This document shows positions 43,364 to 52,162 of a stretch of 64,000 bases of DNA, piece by piece. The DNA comes from an uncultured Clostridia bacterium (GTDB taxonomy: Bacteria > Bacillota > Clostridia > Christensenellales > CAG-917). Where the stretch lies: positions 124,001-188,000 of the forward strand of contig CANQNQ010000001.1 of NCBI GenBank assembly GCA_947625225.1. The letters run 5' to 3'. Position 1 is the first letter of the stretch; each line of letters starts with the position of its first letter. The position numbers were made by a program, and so were the translations under genes. A model generated the notes under the pieces. That model did no database searches. It saw only the letters and a program-made list of their open reading frames with translations, and was not told the DNA's origin.

Positions 43364-44368
43364 TCAGAGTAAATGTATCATTGCCTTGTCACACTCAAGG
43401 CGCATCTCGTCGGGCCACAGACTGACCTGCACCTCGCCTATGTGCGCTTTTTCAAGCAGCAGCATGCACAGCCTCGACTGTCCTATGCCGCCGCCGATCG
43501 TAAGCGGAAGCTCGTCATTGAGTATCGCCCGATGATATTCGTACTTCATCCTGTCATCGGCGCCCGCCGCCTTCAGCTGACGCGCAAGGCTCTCGGCGTC
43601 CACGCGTATGCCCATAGAGGATATCTCTATGCTGTCGTCAAGCACCTCGTCGTAAAACAGTATGTCGCCGTTGAGCTGCCAATCGTCGTAATCGGGCGCT
43701 CTGCCGTCGTGCGGCTTGCCGTCGGACAAGGGCCCGCCTATGTTCATCAAAAACACCGTGCCGTAGCGCTTGGTAAGCTCCCTCTCGCGCTCGTGCGGAG
43801 TCAGCGCGGGGTATGCGTCCAACGCCTCCTGCGAGGTGACAAACGCGACGTCACGCTTCAGTCTGAGGTCGATGGCGGGGAACACCTTGCGCGCGTCCTC
43901 AAGCGTGTCAACTATGGCGGCGACGATGCGCCTGACCACCATCTTGAGGAAGTCGACGTTGCGCTGTTCGCGGCCGATGACCATCTCCCAATCCCACTGG
44001 TCGACGTAGATGCTGTGCTGATTGTCGCATATATCGTCGCGTCGAATGGCGTTCATGTCGGTGTATATGCCCTCGCCGCTGCGGTAGCCGTAACGCTTAA
44101 GCGCCAGCCTCTTCCACTTGGCGAGCGATTGCACTATCTCCACCTGCGTTCCGCCCTGCTTGGACACGTCGAAACTTACGGGGCGCTCCACGCCGTTCAA
44201 GTCGTCGTTGATGCCCGTGCCCGCCTTGACAAACATGGGCGCCGAAACGCGCTCGAAGCCCAGCTTCATCTTGAGATGGCGCTGGAAAGCGTCTTTGACA
44301 AATTTTATCGCGCGCTCCGTTTCGCGCAGATTGAGTTTGGGCATATAGCCCGACGGTATATAAAACAT
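43364..44368 (-). CDS. asnA: Aspartate-ammonia ligase (asparagine synthetase A)
   Basis: Makes asparagine from aspartate, ammonia and ATP, using a fold related to class II aspartyl-tRNA synthetases. The full-length 334-residue protein contains VSAPMFVKAGTGINDDLNG, RPVSFD, SLAKWKRLALKRYG, YVDQWDWEMVI and the C-terminal IGGGIGQSRLCMLLLEKAHIGEVQ. It starts only 3 nt after the asnS stop and has no Shine-Dalgarno sequence, so it is probably translated by coupling. Its place between asnS and aspS links Asn supply with charging of Asn and Asp tRNAs. Confidence 0.96.
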   Translation of the reverse strand: MFYIPSGYMPKLNLRETERAIKFVKDAFQRHLKMKLGFERVSAPMFVKAGTGINDDLNGVERPVSFDVSKQGGTQVEIVQSLAKWKRLALKRYGYRSGEGIYTDMNAIRRDDICDNQHSIYVDQWDWEMVIGREQRNVDFLKMVVRRIVAAIVDTLEDARKVFPAIDLRLKRDVAFVTSQEALDAYPALTPHERERELTKRYGTVFLMNIGGPLSDGKPHDGRAPDYDDWQLNGDILFYDEVLDDSIEISSMGIRVDAESLARQLKAAGADDRMKYEYHRAILNDELPLTIGGGIGQSRLCMLLLEKAHIGEVQVSLWPDEMRLECDKAMIHLL

Positions 44369-44371
44369 ATT

Positions 44372-45757
44372 TTACATCAGGTCGCCTGCGGTGCGGGCGT
44401 AGAGTTGCACGTCCCTTATGTTGTTGATGCCCGTCACGTACATCAGTATGCGCTCAAGCCCAAGCCCGAAGCCGCTGTGCGGCACGCTGCCGTACTTGCG
44501 CAGATTGAGGTATCCGCGGTAGTCGTCAAGATTCATATGTCTGTCGTTCATGGCTTTGAGCAACTTGTCGTAGTCCGCCTCGCGCTCGCTGCAGCCTATT
44601 ATCTCGCCAACGCCGGGCACAAGCAGGTCGGTGGCGGCGACGGTGACTCCGTCGTCGTTTTGCTTCATATAGAAAGACTTTATCGCCTTGGGATAGTTGA
44701 CCACAAACACGGGCTTGTTGAACACCTGCTCCGTGATGTAACGCTCGTGTTCGGACTGCATATCCAGACCCCACTCCACGGGATATTGGAATTTGACGCC
44801 GCTCTTTTTGAGGATGTCTATCGCGTCGGAGTACTCCAGCACGACAAATTCGCTGTCCACGACGGATTGCAGCTTGGCGCGCAGGCCGCTCTCGAAGGAC
44901 TTTTCAAAAAACGCCAGCTCGTCGGGGCACTCGTCAAGCACCGCCTTGATGATGTATTTTATCATGCGCTCGGCTATCTTTATGATGTCGGGCAGCTTTG
45001 CAAACGCAACTTCCGGCTCCACTTGCCAGAACTCGGCGGCATGCCTGGGCGTATTGCTGTTTTCGGCGCGGAATGTGGGGCCGAAGGTGTATATCTTGCC
45101 CATCGCCATCGCCGCGACCTCGCCCTCGAGCTGTCCGCTGACGGTGAGTCCCGCCTTCCTGCCGAAAAAGTCGGAGGCGGTATATTTCTGCTCGTCACCC
45201 GCGGCAAGCGCGTCCTGATAAGTGTTGGTGGTCACGCGGAATATCTCGCCCGCGCCCTCGCAGTCGCTGCCCGTGATGATGGGAGTGTGCACGTACGTGA
45301 ACCCCTCTCCCTGGAAAAAGCGATGTATGGCAAAGCTCAGTTTGGAGCGCACCCTCAGCATCGCGTTGAAAGTGTTGGTGCGGGGACGAAGTTCGGGAAT
45401 GGTGCGCAAAAACTCCATCGTGTGGTACTTCTTTTGCAGGGGGTAGTCCGTGGGACAATCGCCAAGCAGAGTCACGCTGTGCGCGTTGATCTCCACCTCG
45501 CCCTCCTTCATTGCGGGCACCGCCTCGCCGCTGACCGCGACGGAAGCGCCGTTTTTCATAAACGCGGCCGCGTCGCCCTCGAACTCCGCCTTGTTGATGA
45601 CTATCTGCAAGTGCTTCAACGAAGTGCCGTCGTTGATGTTGAGAAACGCCATATTTTTGCTGTCGCGCGCCGAACGCACCCAGCCCGCCACGTCGACCGT
45701 CTTGCCAACGTAGCTTTTGCCGTCGCTTAAAATTGCCGAAATGTCAGTGTACGTCAT
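44372..45757 (-). CDS. asnS: Asparaginyl-tRNA synthetase
   Basis: Charges tRNA-Asn directly. The 461-residue class II enzyme has an N-terminal OB domain (VDVAGWVRSARDSKNMAFL), the AsnRS-type EFWQVEPEVAFAKL motif with preceding PTFRAENSNTPRH, and the C-terminal motif 3 HSGFGLGLERILMYVTG. AGG precedes the ATG. A strong promoter lies just upstream, and the gene leads asnS-asnA-aspS. Confidence 0.97.
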   Translation of the reverse strand: MTYTDISAILSDGKSYVGKTVDVAGWVRSARDSKNMAFLNINDGTSLKHLQIVINKAEFEGDAAAFMKNGASVAVSGEAVPAMKEGEVEINAHSVTLLGDCPTDYPLQKKYHTMEFLRTIPELRPRTNTFNAMLRVRSKLSFAIHRFFQGEGFTYVHTPIITGSDCEGAGEIFRVTTNTYQDALAAGDEQKYTASDFFGRKAGLTVSGQLEGEVAAMAMGKIYTFGPTFRAENSNTPRHAAEFWQVEPEVAFAKLPDIIKIAERMIKYIIKAVLDECPDELAFFEKSFESGLRAKLQSVVDSEFVVLEYSDAIDILKKSGVKFQYPVEWGLDMQSEHERYITEQVFNKPVFVVNYPKAIKSFYMKQNDDGVTVAATDLLVPGVGEIIGCSEREADYDKLLKAMNDRHMNLDDYRGYLNLRKYGSVPHSGFGLGLERILMYVTGINNIRDVQLYARTAGDLM

Positions 45758-45781
45758 AAATACCTCGTATTATATTTTTCA

Positions 45782-45810
45782 ATTATAGATTGTCTTTTGG
45801 TGTTTGTAAA
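45782..45810 (-). promoter_or_regulatory. Strong predicted sigma-A promoter of asnS-asnA-aspS
   Basis: On the minus strand: -35 TTTACA (45810-45805), 17-bp spacer, perfect TATAAT (45787-45782). I found no T-box leader: the transcript start is only about 20 nt before asnS. Confidence 0.75.
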
Positions 45811-45852
45811 GCATTTTGCACAATTCCATGCGTGCGCGGGCGTACGATGACC

Positions 45853-45882
45853 TTGACTGACGGAGAAAAAGTGGGATATAAT
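45853..45882 (+). promoter_or_regulatory. Predicted promoter giving a leaderless trxB mRNA
   Basis: TTGACT at 45853-45858, 18-bp spacer, perfect TATAAT at 45877-45882, then 6 nt to the ATG at 45889. No Shine-Dalgarno sequence is present. Confidence 0.65.
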
Positions 45883-45888
45883 ATAGGC

Positions 45889-46800
45889 ATGAAAAACTTT
45901 GACCTGGTAATTTTGGGCGCGGGACCCGCGGGACTCACCGCCGGCATATACGCCGCGCGCGGCGGGCTCAAGTGCGCCGTAATAGAGCAAAACACGGTGG
46001 GCGGACAGGCCTCTGCCGCAGCCGCCATCGAAAACTTCCCGGGCGTGGACGTCACGGACGGATTTGCGCTGTGCTACAACATGCAGCAACAATGCAAGGC
46101 GCTCGGCGTGGAATTTATATTTGACAGCGTAAGCTCCCTCGACATATCCTCCCCTCAAAAGACATTTGTGCTTGGGGACGGCGGCGAGGCGACTTCCCGC
46201 GCCGTGATAATCGCCACGGGCGCCGCGCACCGCAAGCTGGGACTAGAGGACGAGGACAGACTTTGCGGCAGAGGCGTGTCCTACTGCGCCACCTGCGACG
46301 GCGCGCTGTACAGGGGCAAGACCGTGGCTGTTGTGGGCGGAGGCAACACCGCTGCGGAAGAGGCGCTGTACCTTTCAAACCTTGCGGCAAAGACATATCT
46401 TATACACCGCCGCGACGCCTTGCGCGCAGACGACATACTCGCGCGCAGAGTGCTGTCAAGCAACGTCGAGGTCGTCTGGGACAGCGTTGTCGCCGAACTT
46501 CACGGGCAGCAGAATTTGACGCAAATAACGCTTAAAAATGTAAAAACTGATGTATTAACTTCCGTTTTGGTCGATTGCGTGTTTGTGGCGATTGGGCAAG
46601 TCCCCAACTCGCAACTGTTTGACGTCGCCAAGGACGAGGCGGGATATATCCTTACGGACGAGCAAATGCAAACGTCCATAGATGGGGTGTACGCCGCGGG
46701 CGACGTGCGCAAAAAGAGCTTGCGACAGGTGGTGACCGCCTGCGCGGACGGCGCTATCGCCGCGGACAGCGCAATAAAAGCGCTTATGACAAAAGCATAA
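45889..46800 (+). CDS. trxB: Thioredoxin reductase (NADPH-dependent flavoprotein)
   Basis: Passes electrons from NADPH through FAD to thioredoxin. The 303-residue protein has FAD-binding VILGAGPAGLTAGIYAAR near the N-terminus, the redox disulphide Cys133-Ala-Thr-Cys136, NADPH-binding VVGGGNTAAEEALYL, and the closing FAD motif DGVYAAGDVR. No thioredoxin gene is nearby. The start at 45889 is set by the N-terminal Rossmann motif and the -10 spacing; a 33-codon upstream extension would run across the promoter. Confidence 0.93.
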   Translation: MKNFDLVILGAGPAGLTAGIYAARGGLKCAVIEQNTVGGQASAAAAIENFPGVDVTDGFALCYNMQQQCKALGVEFIFDSVSSLDISSPQKTFVLGDGGEATSRAVIIATGAAHRKLGLEDEDRLCGRGVSYCATCDGALYRGKTVAVVGGGNTAAEEALYLSNLAAKTYLIHRRDALRADDILARRVLSSNVEVVWDSVVAELHGQQNLTQITLKNVKTDVLTSVLVDCVFVAIGQVPNSQLFDVAKDEAGYILTDEQMQTSIDGVYAAGDVRKKSLRQVVTACADGAIAADSAIKALMTKA

Positions 46801-46856
46801 TTTTTCCGCCATTTTGCAACAAATTGCCCGCGCGCGTTCTATATAGAATGTAGCGT

Positions 46857-48227
46857 ATGCGATATTTTGGGACGGACGGTATTCGAGGGGACGCGGCGCG
46901 GCTGATGAGCGCCGGCATTCCCTTTTGTTTGGGTCGCGCCTTGGCAAAGCGGGGCGGCAAGATAGTTGTGGCAAGGGACGTGCGCCTGCACTCCCCCGAC
47001 ATAGAACGGCAGTTGTGCGAGGGGCTGACTTCGGCAAACTGTTCGGTGTGGCTTGCAGGGGTGCTCCCCACGCCCGCGCTGGCGTATATAGCCTCCTGCG
47101 AGAGGGCAGACTACGCCGTGATGATCACCGCCTCGCACAATCCGCCAAGCTTCAACGGCCTTAAAGTTTTTGGCAAAAGCGGGGGCAAACTGTCCCCCGC
47201 TGACGAGGAAGCGCTGGACGGCGAAGTTTCCGCAATTTTGGAAGAATACGAAGTTGATTTGTCAAAATGTGCAGATAAAAGTCGTATTTGTGCAAATTCC
47301 GAATATTGCGCCGCGTCGGCTTTGAGCGAAGAGGAAGCCCGCAGCGCGCTTGGGCTTAAGGCAGTCAATCATCGCATACGCATTGCAAAAAACGCGGAGG
47401 AACTGTACGTAGGCCACATATTGCTGTCCGCTCCCAGGCTGGAGGGGATCAAGGTCAGGCTGGACTGCGCCTCGGGCTGTTTTGCTCAGCTGGCGGCGGG
47501 CGTGTTTGAAAAGCTGGGCGCAAGCGTGCGCGCCGAAAACGACGTCCGCGACGGCGCCTGCGTCAACGTGGGCAGCGGCAGTACAAACATAGAGCGCTTC
47601 GCTCCGCTGGTGGGCGAGGACGAGGTGGGCTTTGCCTTCGACGGCGACGGCGACCGCGTACTGGCTGTGGTGGACGGCAATGTGTACGACGGCGACGCCA
47701 TACTGCTTGCGCTGTCCGCTCTATATCGCATACAGGGCAAACTGCGCAAAAAATTTGTGGTGGGGACGCTGATGAGCAACTCCCGCCTGGAGCACGAGCT
47801 TGCCTCGAGCGGCATAGCCCTGTTGCGCACGGACGTCGGCGACAAAAACGTGCTCGCCGCGCTTCAAAAAGAGGGCTGCCCTCTCGGCGGCGAAAAGAGC
47901 GGGCATATCCTGATGACGGACAGGGGCACGACAGGCGACGGACTTGCCACCGCCCTCGCGCTGCTGGAAGTGAAAAAGACATTCGGCAAACTGCCCTCAT
48001 ACACGCCATACCCCACGGAGGAGTTCAACATCTGCTGCGCAGACCCGCGCGCGGAGTTTGACAGCCCGCAATTTCAGGCAAAACTGCAAGCCGCCCAACG
48101 CGTCGCCGCGGGCAAAGGCAGACTTGTGGTGCGCCCCAGCGGTACCGAACCGTATATCCGCGTGTATGCGGAGTGCTTTGCAAAGGCCGCTCTGTTTGAT
48201 ACTATAAAGTCAATTCTGGAAGATTGA
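46857..48227 (+). CDS. glmM: Phosphoglucosamine mutase
   Basis: Converts glucosamine-6-phosphate to glucosamine-1-phosphate for peptidoglycan precursors. The 456-residue protein begins MRYFGTDGIRG, the hallmark of GlmM. The phosphoserine is Ser93 in ITASHNPPSFNG, the metal loop is FDGDGDR, sugar binding is at GEKSGH, and the phosphate-binding loop is RPSGTEPYIRVY. The ATG has no Shine-Dalgarno sequence. A TAGAAT box lies 6 nt upstream, but a matching -35 is poor, so it may be leaderless or read through from trxB, 56 bp upstream. Confidence 0.95.
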   Translation: MRYFGTDGIRGDAARLMSAGIPFCLGRALAKRGGKIVVARDVRLHSPDIERQLCEGLTSANCSVWLAGVLPTPALAYIASCERADYAVMITASHNPPSFNGLKVFGKSGGKLSPADEEALDGEVSAILEEYEVDLSKCADKSRICANSEYCAASALSEEEARSALGLKAVNHRIRIAKNAEELYVGHILLSAPRLEGIKVRLDCASGCFAQLAAGVFEKLGASVRAENDVRDGACVNVGSGSTNIERFAPLVGEDEVGFAFDGDGDRVLAVVDGNVYDGDAILLALSALYRIQGKLRKKFVVGTLMSNSRLEHELASSGIALLRTDVGDKNVLAALQKEGCPLGGEKSGHILMTDRGTTGDGLATALALLEVKKTFGKLPSYTPYPTEEFNICCADPRAEFDSPQFQAKLQAAQRVAAGKGRLVVRPSGTEPYIRVYAECFAKAALFDTIKSILED

Positions 48228-48239
48228 TTTTTCCGATTA

Positions 48240-48270
48240 AAAAAATGCAGTCCCCCGACTGCATTTTTAT
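48240..48270. terminator. Bidirectional terminator between glmM and the GDPD gene
   Basis: AAAAATGCAGT / ACTGCATTTTT stem around CCCCCG, with A and T runs on both sides. Confidence 0.9.
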
Positions 48271-48285
48271 ATTGCTCTTGCTCTC

Positions 48286-49176
48286 TTACAGATATTTGTC
48301 CATCTCGTCCTTCATTCTGACGTCGGAGGTGAGGTAGTCCACGCCGTACTCGTGTACAAAGAACATCGCGTTGCGCGAATCGTTGACCGTCCACACGCCT
48401 ATCTTGCGGCCGTGATCGTGCATATAGTTTGCCATATCCTTTGACAAGAACAGGCTGTTTACGCTGAGGTCTATGTTTTGCGCGATGAGCGTATCCATGC
48501 GCGCGTGCTGGGTCTTGCCCGCGACGTCCTTGGGCACGGACAGGTTTATGAGCAACTGCAGCGGCACTTCAGCGTCGAGGGTGCGCACCAGCTTCAAAAA
48601 CTTGTAGTGGAAGGAGATTATCGTCACGTCGGCGCCCGACTCGTGTATGATGTCAAGCGCGCGCTTGATGTCGTCGTCCGTCATATTCTTGTCCTTAAGC
48701 TCCACCACGGCGGTCTTTCCGCCCTCGCGGCAGATCTCAAGGTACTCCTCAAAACCGCAGGCATATCTCTGCTCGTTGTGCCTCAGCGGCGTAGTGGTAG
48801 CGGTAGCGTAGTCCACATTGCGCACATTGGATATGCCCTTGATGGCGTTTGCGTCGTGCATGCACACAAACTTGCCGTCGCTTGTCGCCCATATATCCGT
48901 CTCGATGCCCCACGTGCCCTCGTATGACGCGGCGAGCCTGAACGCCTCGGCGGTGTTTTGATACTCCTCCACGCTCAGCCCCCTGTGCGCGATGAAATTG
49001 ACGTCGCTTGTCCTATACGTCTCAACCGCCTTTTCAAAGCGAGCCTTGGTGTAGGTCATAAACTTGAAATCATTGAGCCAGCCGAACATCAGCGAAACCA
49101 CAATGATCGCGAGCGCCAGAATTATCGACGCAATAACAATAAGGGCGACGGCGCCCTTTGACAACTTTTTCTTCAT
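48286..49176 (-). CDS. Membrane-anchored glycerophosphodiester phosphodiesterase family protein
   Basis: Hydrolyses glycerophosphodiesters or similar phosphodiesters. The 296-residue protein has one N-terminal membrane anchor (about residues 10-33), then the GDPD TIM barrel with FIAHRGLSVEEYQNTAEAF (catalytic His and substrate Arg), WGIETDIWATSDGKFVCMHD (Glu, Asp, His metal region), and the late KIGVWTVND strand. The catalytic part would lie outside the cell. AGGAGG precedes the ATG at 49176; an 8-codon upstream extension is not needed. A role in lipid or teichoic-acid turnover is possible. Confidence 0.9.
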   Translation of the reverse strand: MKKKLSKGAVALIVIASIILALAIIVVSLMFGWLNDFKFMTYTKARFEKAVETYRTSDVNFIAHRGLSVEEYQNTAEAFRLAASYEGTWGIETDIWATSDGKFVCMHDANAIKGISNVRNVDYATATTTPLRHNEQRYACGFEEYLEICREGGKTAVVELKDKNMTDDDIKRALDIIHESGADVTIISFHYKFLKLVRTLDAEVPLQLLINLSVPKDVAGKTQHARMDTLIAQNIDLSVNSLFLSKDMANYMHDHGRKIGVWTVNDSRNAMFFVHEYGVDYLTSDVRMKDEMDKYL

Positions 49177-49257
49177 ACTCCCCCTCCTAAGCGGTGGCAA
49201 AGCGCTTGTACACTATATGCCCCGTACGGTATGACATCACACAAAGAATGATTATTA

Positions 49258-49285
49258 AGTCTACCACAAATATGCAATATGTCAA
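49258..49285 (-). promoter_or_regulatory. Predicted sigma-A promoter of the GDPD gene
   Basis: On the minus strand: -35 TTGACA (49285-49280), 16-bp spacer, -10 TAGACT (49263-49258). Confidence 0.55.
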
Positions 49286-49461
49286 TAGCAAACCCCAAAA
49301 AACTTCAAAAAATTTTGCGCCGCTTTTGCCGCCCTCAAAATACGGACGGCGGCAGAAAATATCCGACGCATGCAGCGTCACAATTTGTAATATTTTGCAG
49401 AAAATGATGTTTATCTTGCGATATGTGCTTATAAACATTTGCTACGGTCAATAATGTCCGC
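49286..49461. other. Interval with two hairpins upstream of the ger operon
   Basis: No gene seen. TGCCGCC (49327-49333) pairs with GGCGGCA (49348-49354), and GACGC ATGCA GCGTC forms a second hairpin (about 49364-49378). The loop of the first contains CAAAATACG, matching the end of the inverted-repeat element at 22.36 kb. The start of gerA at 49462 has AATAAT 6 nt upstream and no Shine-Dalgarno sequence. Confidence 0.4.
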
Positions 49462-50901
49462 GTGGAACTTGAAAAGATAAAAGAGCAGATCATGACCACG
49501 TTCTCATATAGCTCCGACTTAAAGTGGCGCGACATCAGAGTCGGCGGGCGCAAATGCGCGTTCTGTTTTATAGACGGCGGGCTGGACAGAGAACTGCTGG
49601 AGCTGAGTATAATCAAGCCGCTGAGGAGCGCGGAGCGCTTCGAGCCGCCCTTTGACGAGGCGCTCGAAGGGCTTGTCAACTTCTCCGAAAACGCGGTGAA
49701 GATACCCCTTGCCACCTCTCCCGGTCCCATATCCGAGGGGGACGCGGTGATGTTTGTGGACGGCGAGGAGGACGCGTTTGTGTTTGCCCTGCGCAAGCCC
49801 GAAAAGCGCTCTATCGGCGAGCCGCCCTCCTCCAGCGTGCTGAAAGGCCCGCGCGAGGGCTTTATAGAGGAGATAAAATCCAATCTGTCCCTCATGCGCC
49901 GCCGCATAAAGTCCCCCGACCTGGTGGTCAGGACGTATCAGGTGGGCAGATACTCCTCCACGTCCGTCGCGGTGCTGTACGTGCGCGGTGTGGCGGACGA
50001 GCTGGTGGTGAAGCAGATAACCGACCGCATCCAAAAGATAGACATAGACGGCGTGATAGACAGCGCCTACGTGCTGTCCTACGTGCAGGCGAGGCGGCAC
50101 TCCTTCTTTTTGCAGGCGGGCACCACGGAAAAACCCGACGTCGCGGGCGCCAAATTGCTTGAAGGGCGCGTGGTGATACTTGTGGACGGCTCGCCGATAG
50201 CCATATCCCTGCCCTATTTGGTGTTTGAGGACGTGCAGGACGGCTACGACTACTATTCCGGGGACTGGCGCGCGTCCATGATACGGCTATTCCGCGTGAT
50301 AGGCGCGCTGCTTACCATATTTTTGCCGGGCGCGTACATTGCACTGCAAACCTATCATTTTCAGCTGCTCCCTCTCAAATTTTTGATGACGCTGATGTCT
50401 GCGACGACGGGCATACCCTTCCCGCCGGCGATAGAGATGCTGGTGGTGTTGATGCTGTTTGAGGTGCTAAACCAAGCGTCCATACGCATGCCGCGCTATC
50501 TTGGCATATCGCTGTCCGTGGTGGGCGCGATAGTGCTGGGCGACACGGCGGTAAAATCGGGACTGATATCCTCGCCGTCCGTGCTGGTGATCGCGCTGTC
50601 CGCAATCGGCATATTCTGCGTGCCCGACCAGGTGGGCACTATGTCAATACTCCGCCTGCTGTTTTTGTGCATAAGCGCGGTAACCGGCTTTGTGGGCATG
50701 ATAATCCTCGCAATTGTGATAATCGGCTATCTTGCGGGGCTTGACAACTTCGGCACGCCCTATCTTGCTCCATACGCGCCGCGCATTATCCCCGACCTGA
50801 AGGACGGAATGCTGAAGTCAAGCACCGCCAATATGGACAGGCGACCATACTCCATCCCCACCGCCAACCGCACGCGCTCAAAGCTGCATCTGCGCAAGTG
50901 A
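49462..50901 (+). CDS. Spore germination protein, GerA family (A subunit)
   Basis: The A subunit of a germinant receptor in the spore inner membrane. The 479-residue protein has a cytoplasmic N-terminal domain with GERSA features (EGRVVILVDGSPIAISLPYLVFEDVQDGYDYY, RASMIRLFRVIGALLTIFLPG) and five or so membrane helices in the C-terminal half, including PFPPAIEMLVVLMLFEVLNQASIRMP. The start is a GTG. It leads the three-gene operon with the permease and Ger(x)C genes. Confidence 0.93.
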   Translation: MELEKIKEQIMTTFSYSSDLKWRDIRVGGRKCAFCFIDGGLDRELLELSIIKPLRSAERFEPPFDEALEGLVNFSENAVKIPLATSPGPISEGDAVMFVDGEEDAFVFALRKPEKRSIGEPPSSSVLKGPREGFIEEIKSNLSLMRRRIKSPDLVVRTYQVGRYSSTSVAVLYVRGVADELVVKQITDRIQKIDIDGVIDSAYVLSYVQARRHSFFLQAGTTEKPDVAGAKLLEGRVVILVDGSPIAISLPYLVFEDVQDGYDYYSGDWRASMIRLFRVIGALLTIFLPGAYIALQTYHFQLLPLKFLMTLMSATTGIPFPPAIEMLVVLMLFEVLNQASIRMPRYLGISLSVVGAIVLGDTAVKSGLISSPSVLVIALSAIGIFCVPDQVGTMSILRLLFLCISAVTGFVGMIILAIVIIGYLAGLDNFGTPYLAPYAPRIIPDLKDGMLKSSTANMDRRPYSIPTANRTRSKLHLRK

Positions 50902-50908
50902 GGTATTT

Positions 50909-52162
50909 ATGAAAAACGTAAAGACTCAACACGGTTTATACAAAAACCTGCCCTCGGGCACAATATACAACTCGCAGGCGGCGTGCCTTGTTTTCACGAT
51001 GGGCGTCGCCTTCAAGCTGTCCGCCGCGCCGGGGATAGCGGCACAACACTACGGCTCCTCCACGCTGTGGTTGTACCTCGTCATGTCCGTGCTGGAGGTG
51101 GCGCTTACCGCCGTGATTTTTGCGTTTGTGCGCATGCGCGGAGACGACTTTTTGCGGAGCATAAACGACAGGACGTATCGCGCGCTGTGCGGCGTCGCCG
51201 CCGTGTGGCTGACGGCAAAGGGCACGTTCTATTTTTGCTACTGCGTTTCCTACCTCACTCACGAGCTGTTCGGCGGCGTGGAACCCGCCCTTATATACCT
51301 GCTTTTCCTATCACCCGTGGTGTACATGGGTATAAAGGGCGCGCGCTCCATATCGCGCACGGCGGAGATTCTTGTACCGCTGTTTTTTGCGCTGATAGTG
51401 GTAAACCTCATATTTCTGGAAGCGGACATGGACTTCGGGCGCAACCTGCCCATATTCGCGCTGTCTCCCGCGGAATTTTTCGCGCGCATGCCGCGCTACG
51501 GGCTGTGGCTGGGCGACGCGCTGCCCTTTATATTTCTGCGCATAAAAAACAAGCGCCTGCCATATATAACCTGCTCGGTGGCGGTCACCGTGGCGCTGGT
51601 GGGAGTGGTGCTGCTGTTGGGAGTGGCGCTGTACGGCGACGCGCTGATGATGGTGTCCGACCTGCTTATACATCTTGCGGGTTTCAACCAGCTATCGCTG
51701 GAGATAGGCAGGATGGAGTGGACAAATCTGTTTGGCGTTGTGACGCTGTCCATAATGTCGCTGTCCTTTTTGTACTTCGGAGCGATCGCCGCAAGCGAGC
51801 GCGCTTTCCGCTCCACACTGCCCGGCAAGTTGCTGTACCCCGCGACCGTGGCGGCAGTGATACTTGCGGTGTCGTCCTCGGAGGAAGTTATACAATTTTC
51901 CATAGGCGCGATAGGCTACGGGCTGTTTGCAGTGGCGCTGGGGTTGCCCACGGCGATATTGGCGCTGGGACTGTACAAGCGCAGGCGTTACGCGGGCATA
52001 TACGCGCGCTTTGACGAGGAGTATCTGCCCTATCCAGCGCCCACTCCCGAAAAGCCCAACAGCCTTGCCGACAACATAATGACGGACTTCAAACAGTCCA
52101 TGGCGCATAGCGCGCCCGCCAACGAAAACGGCGTGCTGCAGCCAAACGAGGAGGGAAACTGA
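50909..52162 (+). CDS. Spore germination permease, GerAB/ArcD family (B subunit)
   Basis: The B subunit of the germinant receptor, a ten-helix APC-type membrane protein thought to bind the germinant. The 417-residue protein has evenly spaced hydrophobic segments and a hydrophilic C-terminal tail. GAGG lies before the ATG, 7 nt after the gerA stop. Its stop overlaps the next start (TGATG). Confidence 0.9.
   Translation: MKNVKTQHGLYKNLPSGTIYNSQAACLVFTMGVAFKLSAAPGIAAQHYGSSTLWLYLVMSVLEVALTAVIFAFVRMRGDDFLRSINDRTYRALCGVAAVWLTAKGTFYFCYCVSYLTHELFGGVEPALIYLLFLSPVVYMGIKGARSISRTAEILVPLFFALIVVNLIFLEADMDFGRNLPIFALSPAEFFARMPRYGLWLGDALPFIFLRIKNKRLPYITCSVAVTVALVGVVLLLGVALYGDALMMVSDLLIHLAGFNQLSLEIGRMEWTNLFGVVTLSIMSLSFLYFGAIAASERAFRSTLPGKLLYPATVAAVILAVSSSEEVIQFSIGAIGYGLFAVALGLPTAILALGLYKRRRYAGIYARFDEEYLPYPAPTPEKPNSLADNIMTDFKQSMAHSAPANENGVLQPNEEGN

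Noticed and set aside
25012..45890. T-box leaders before the tRNA synthetase genes serS, leuS, aspS and asnS
   Set aside because: The gaps are short or the promoters lie very close to the starts, and no T-box sequence (AGGGTGGNACCGCG type) was seen.
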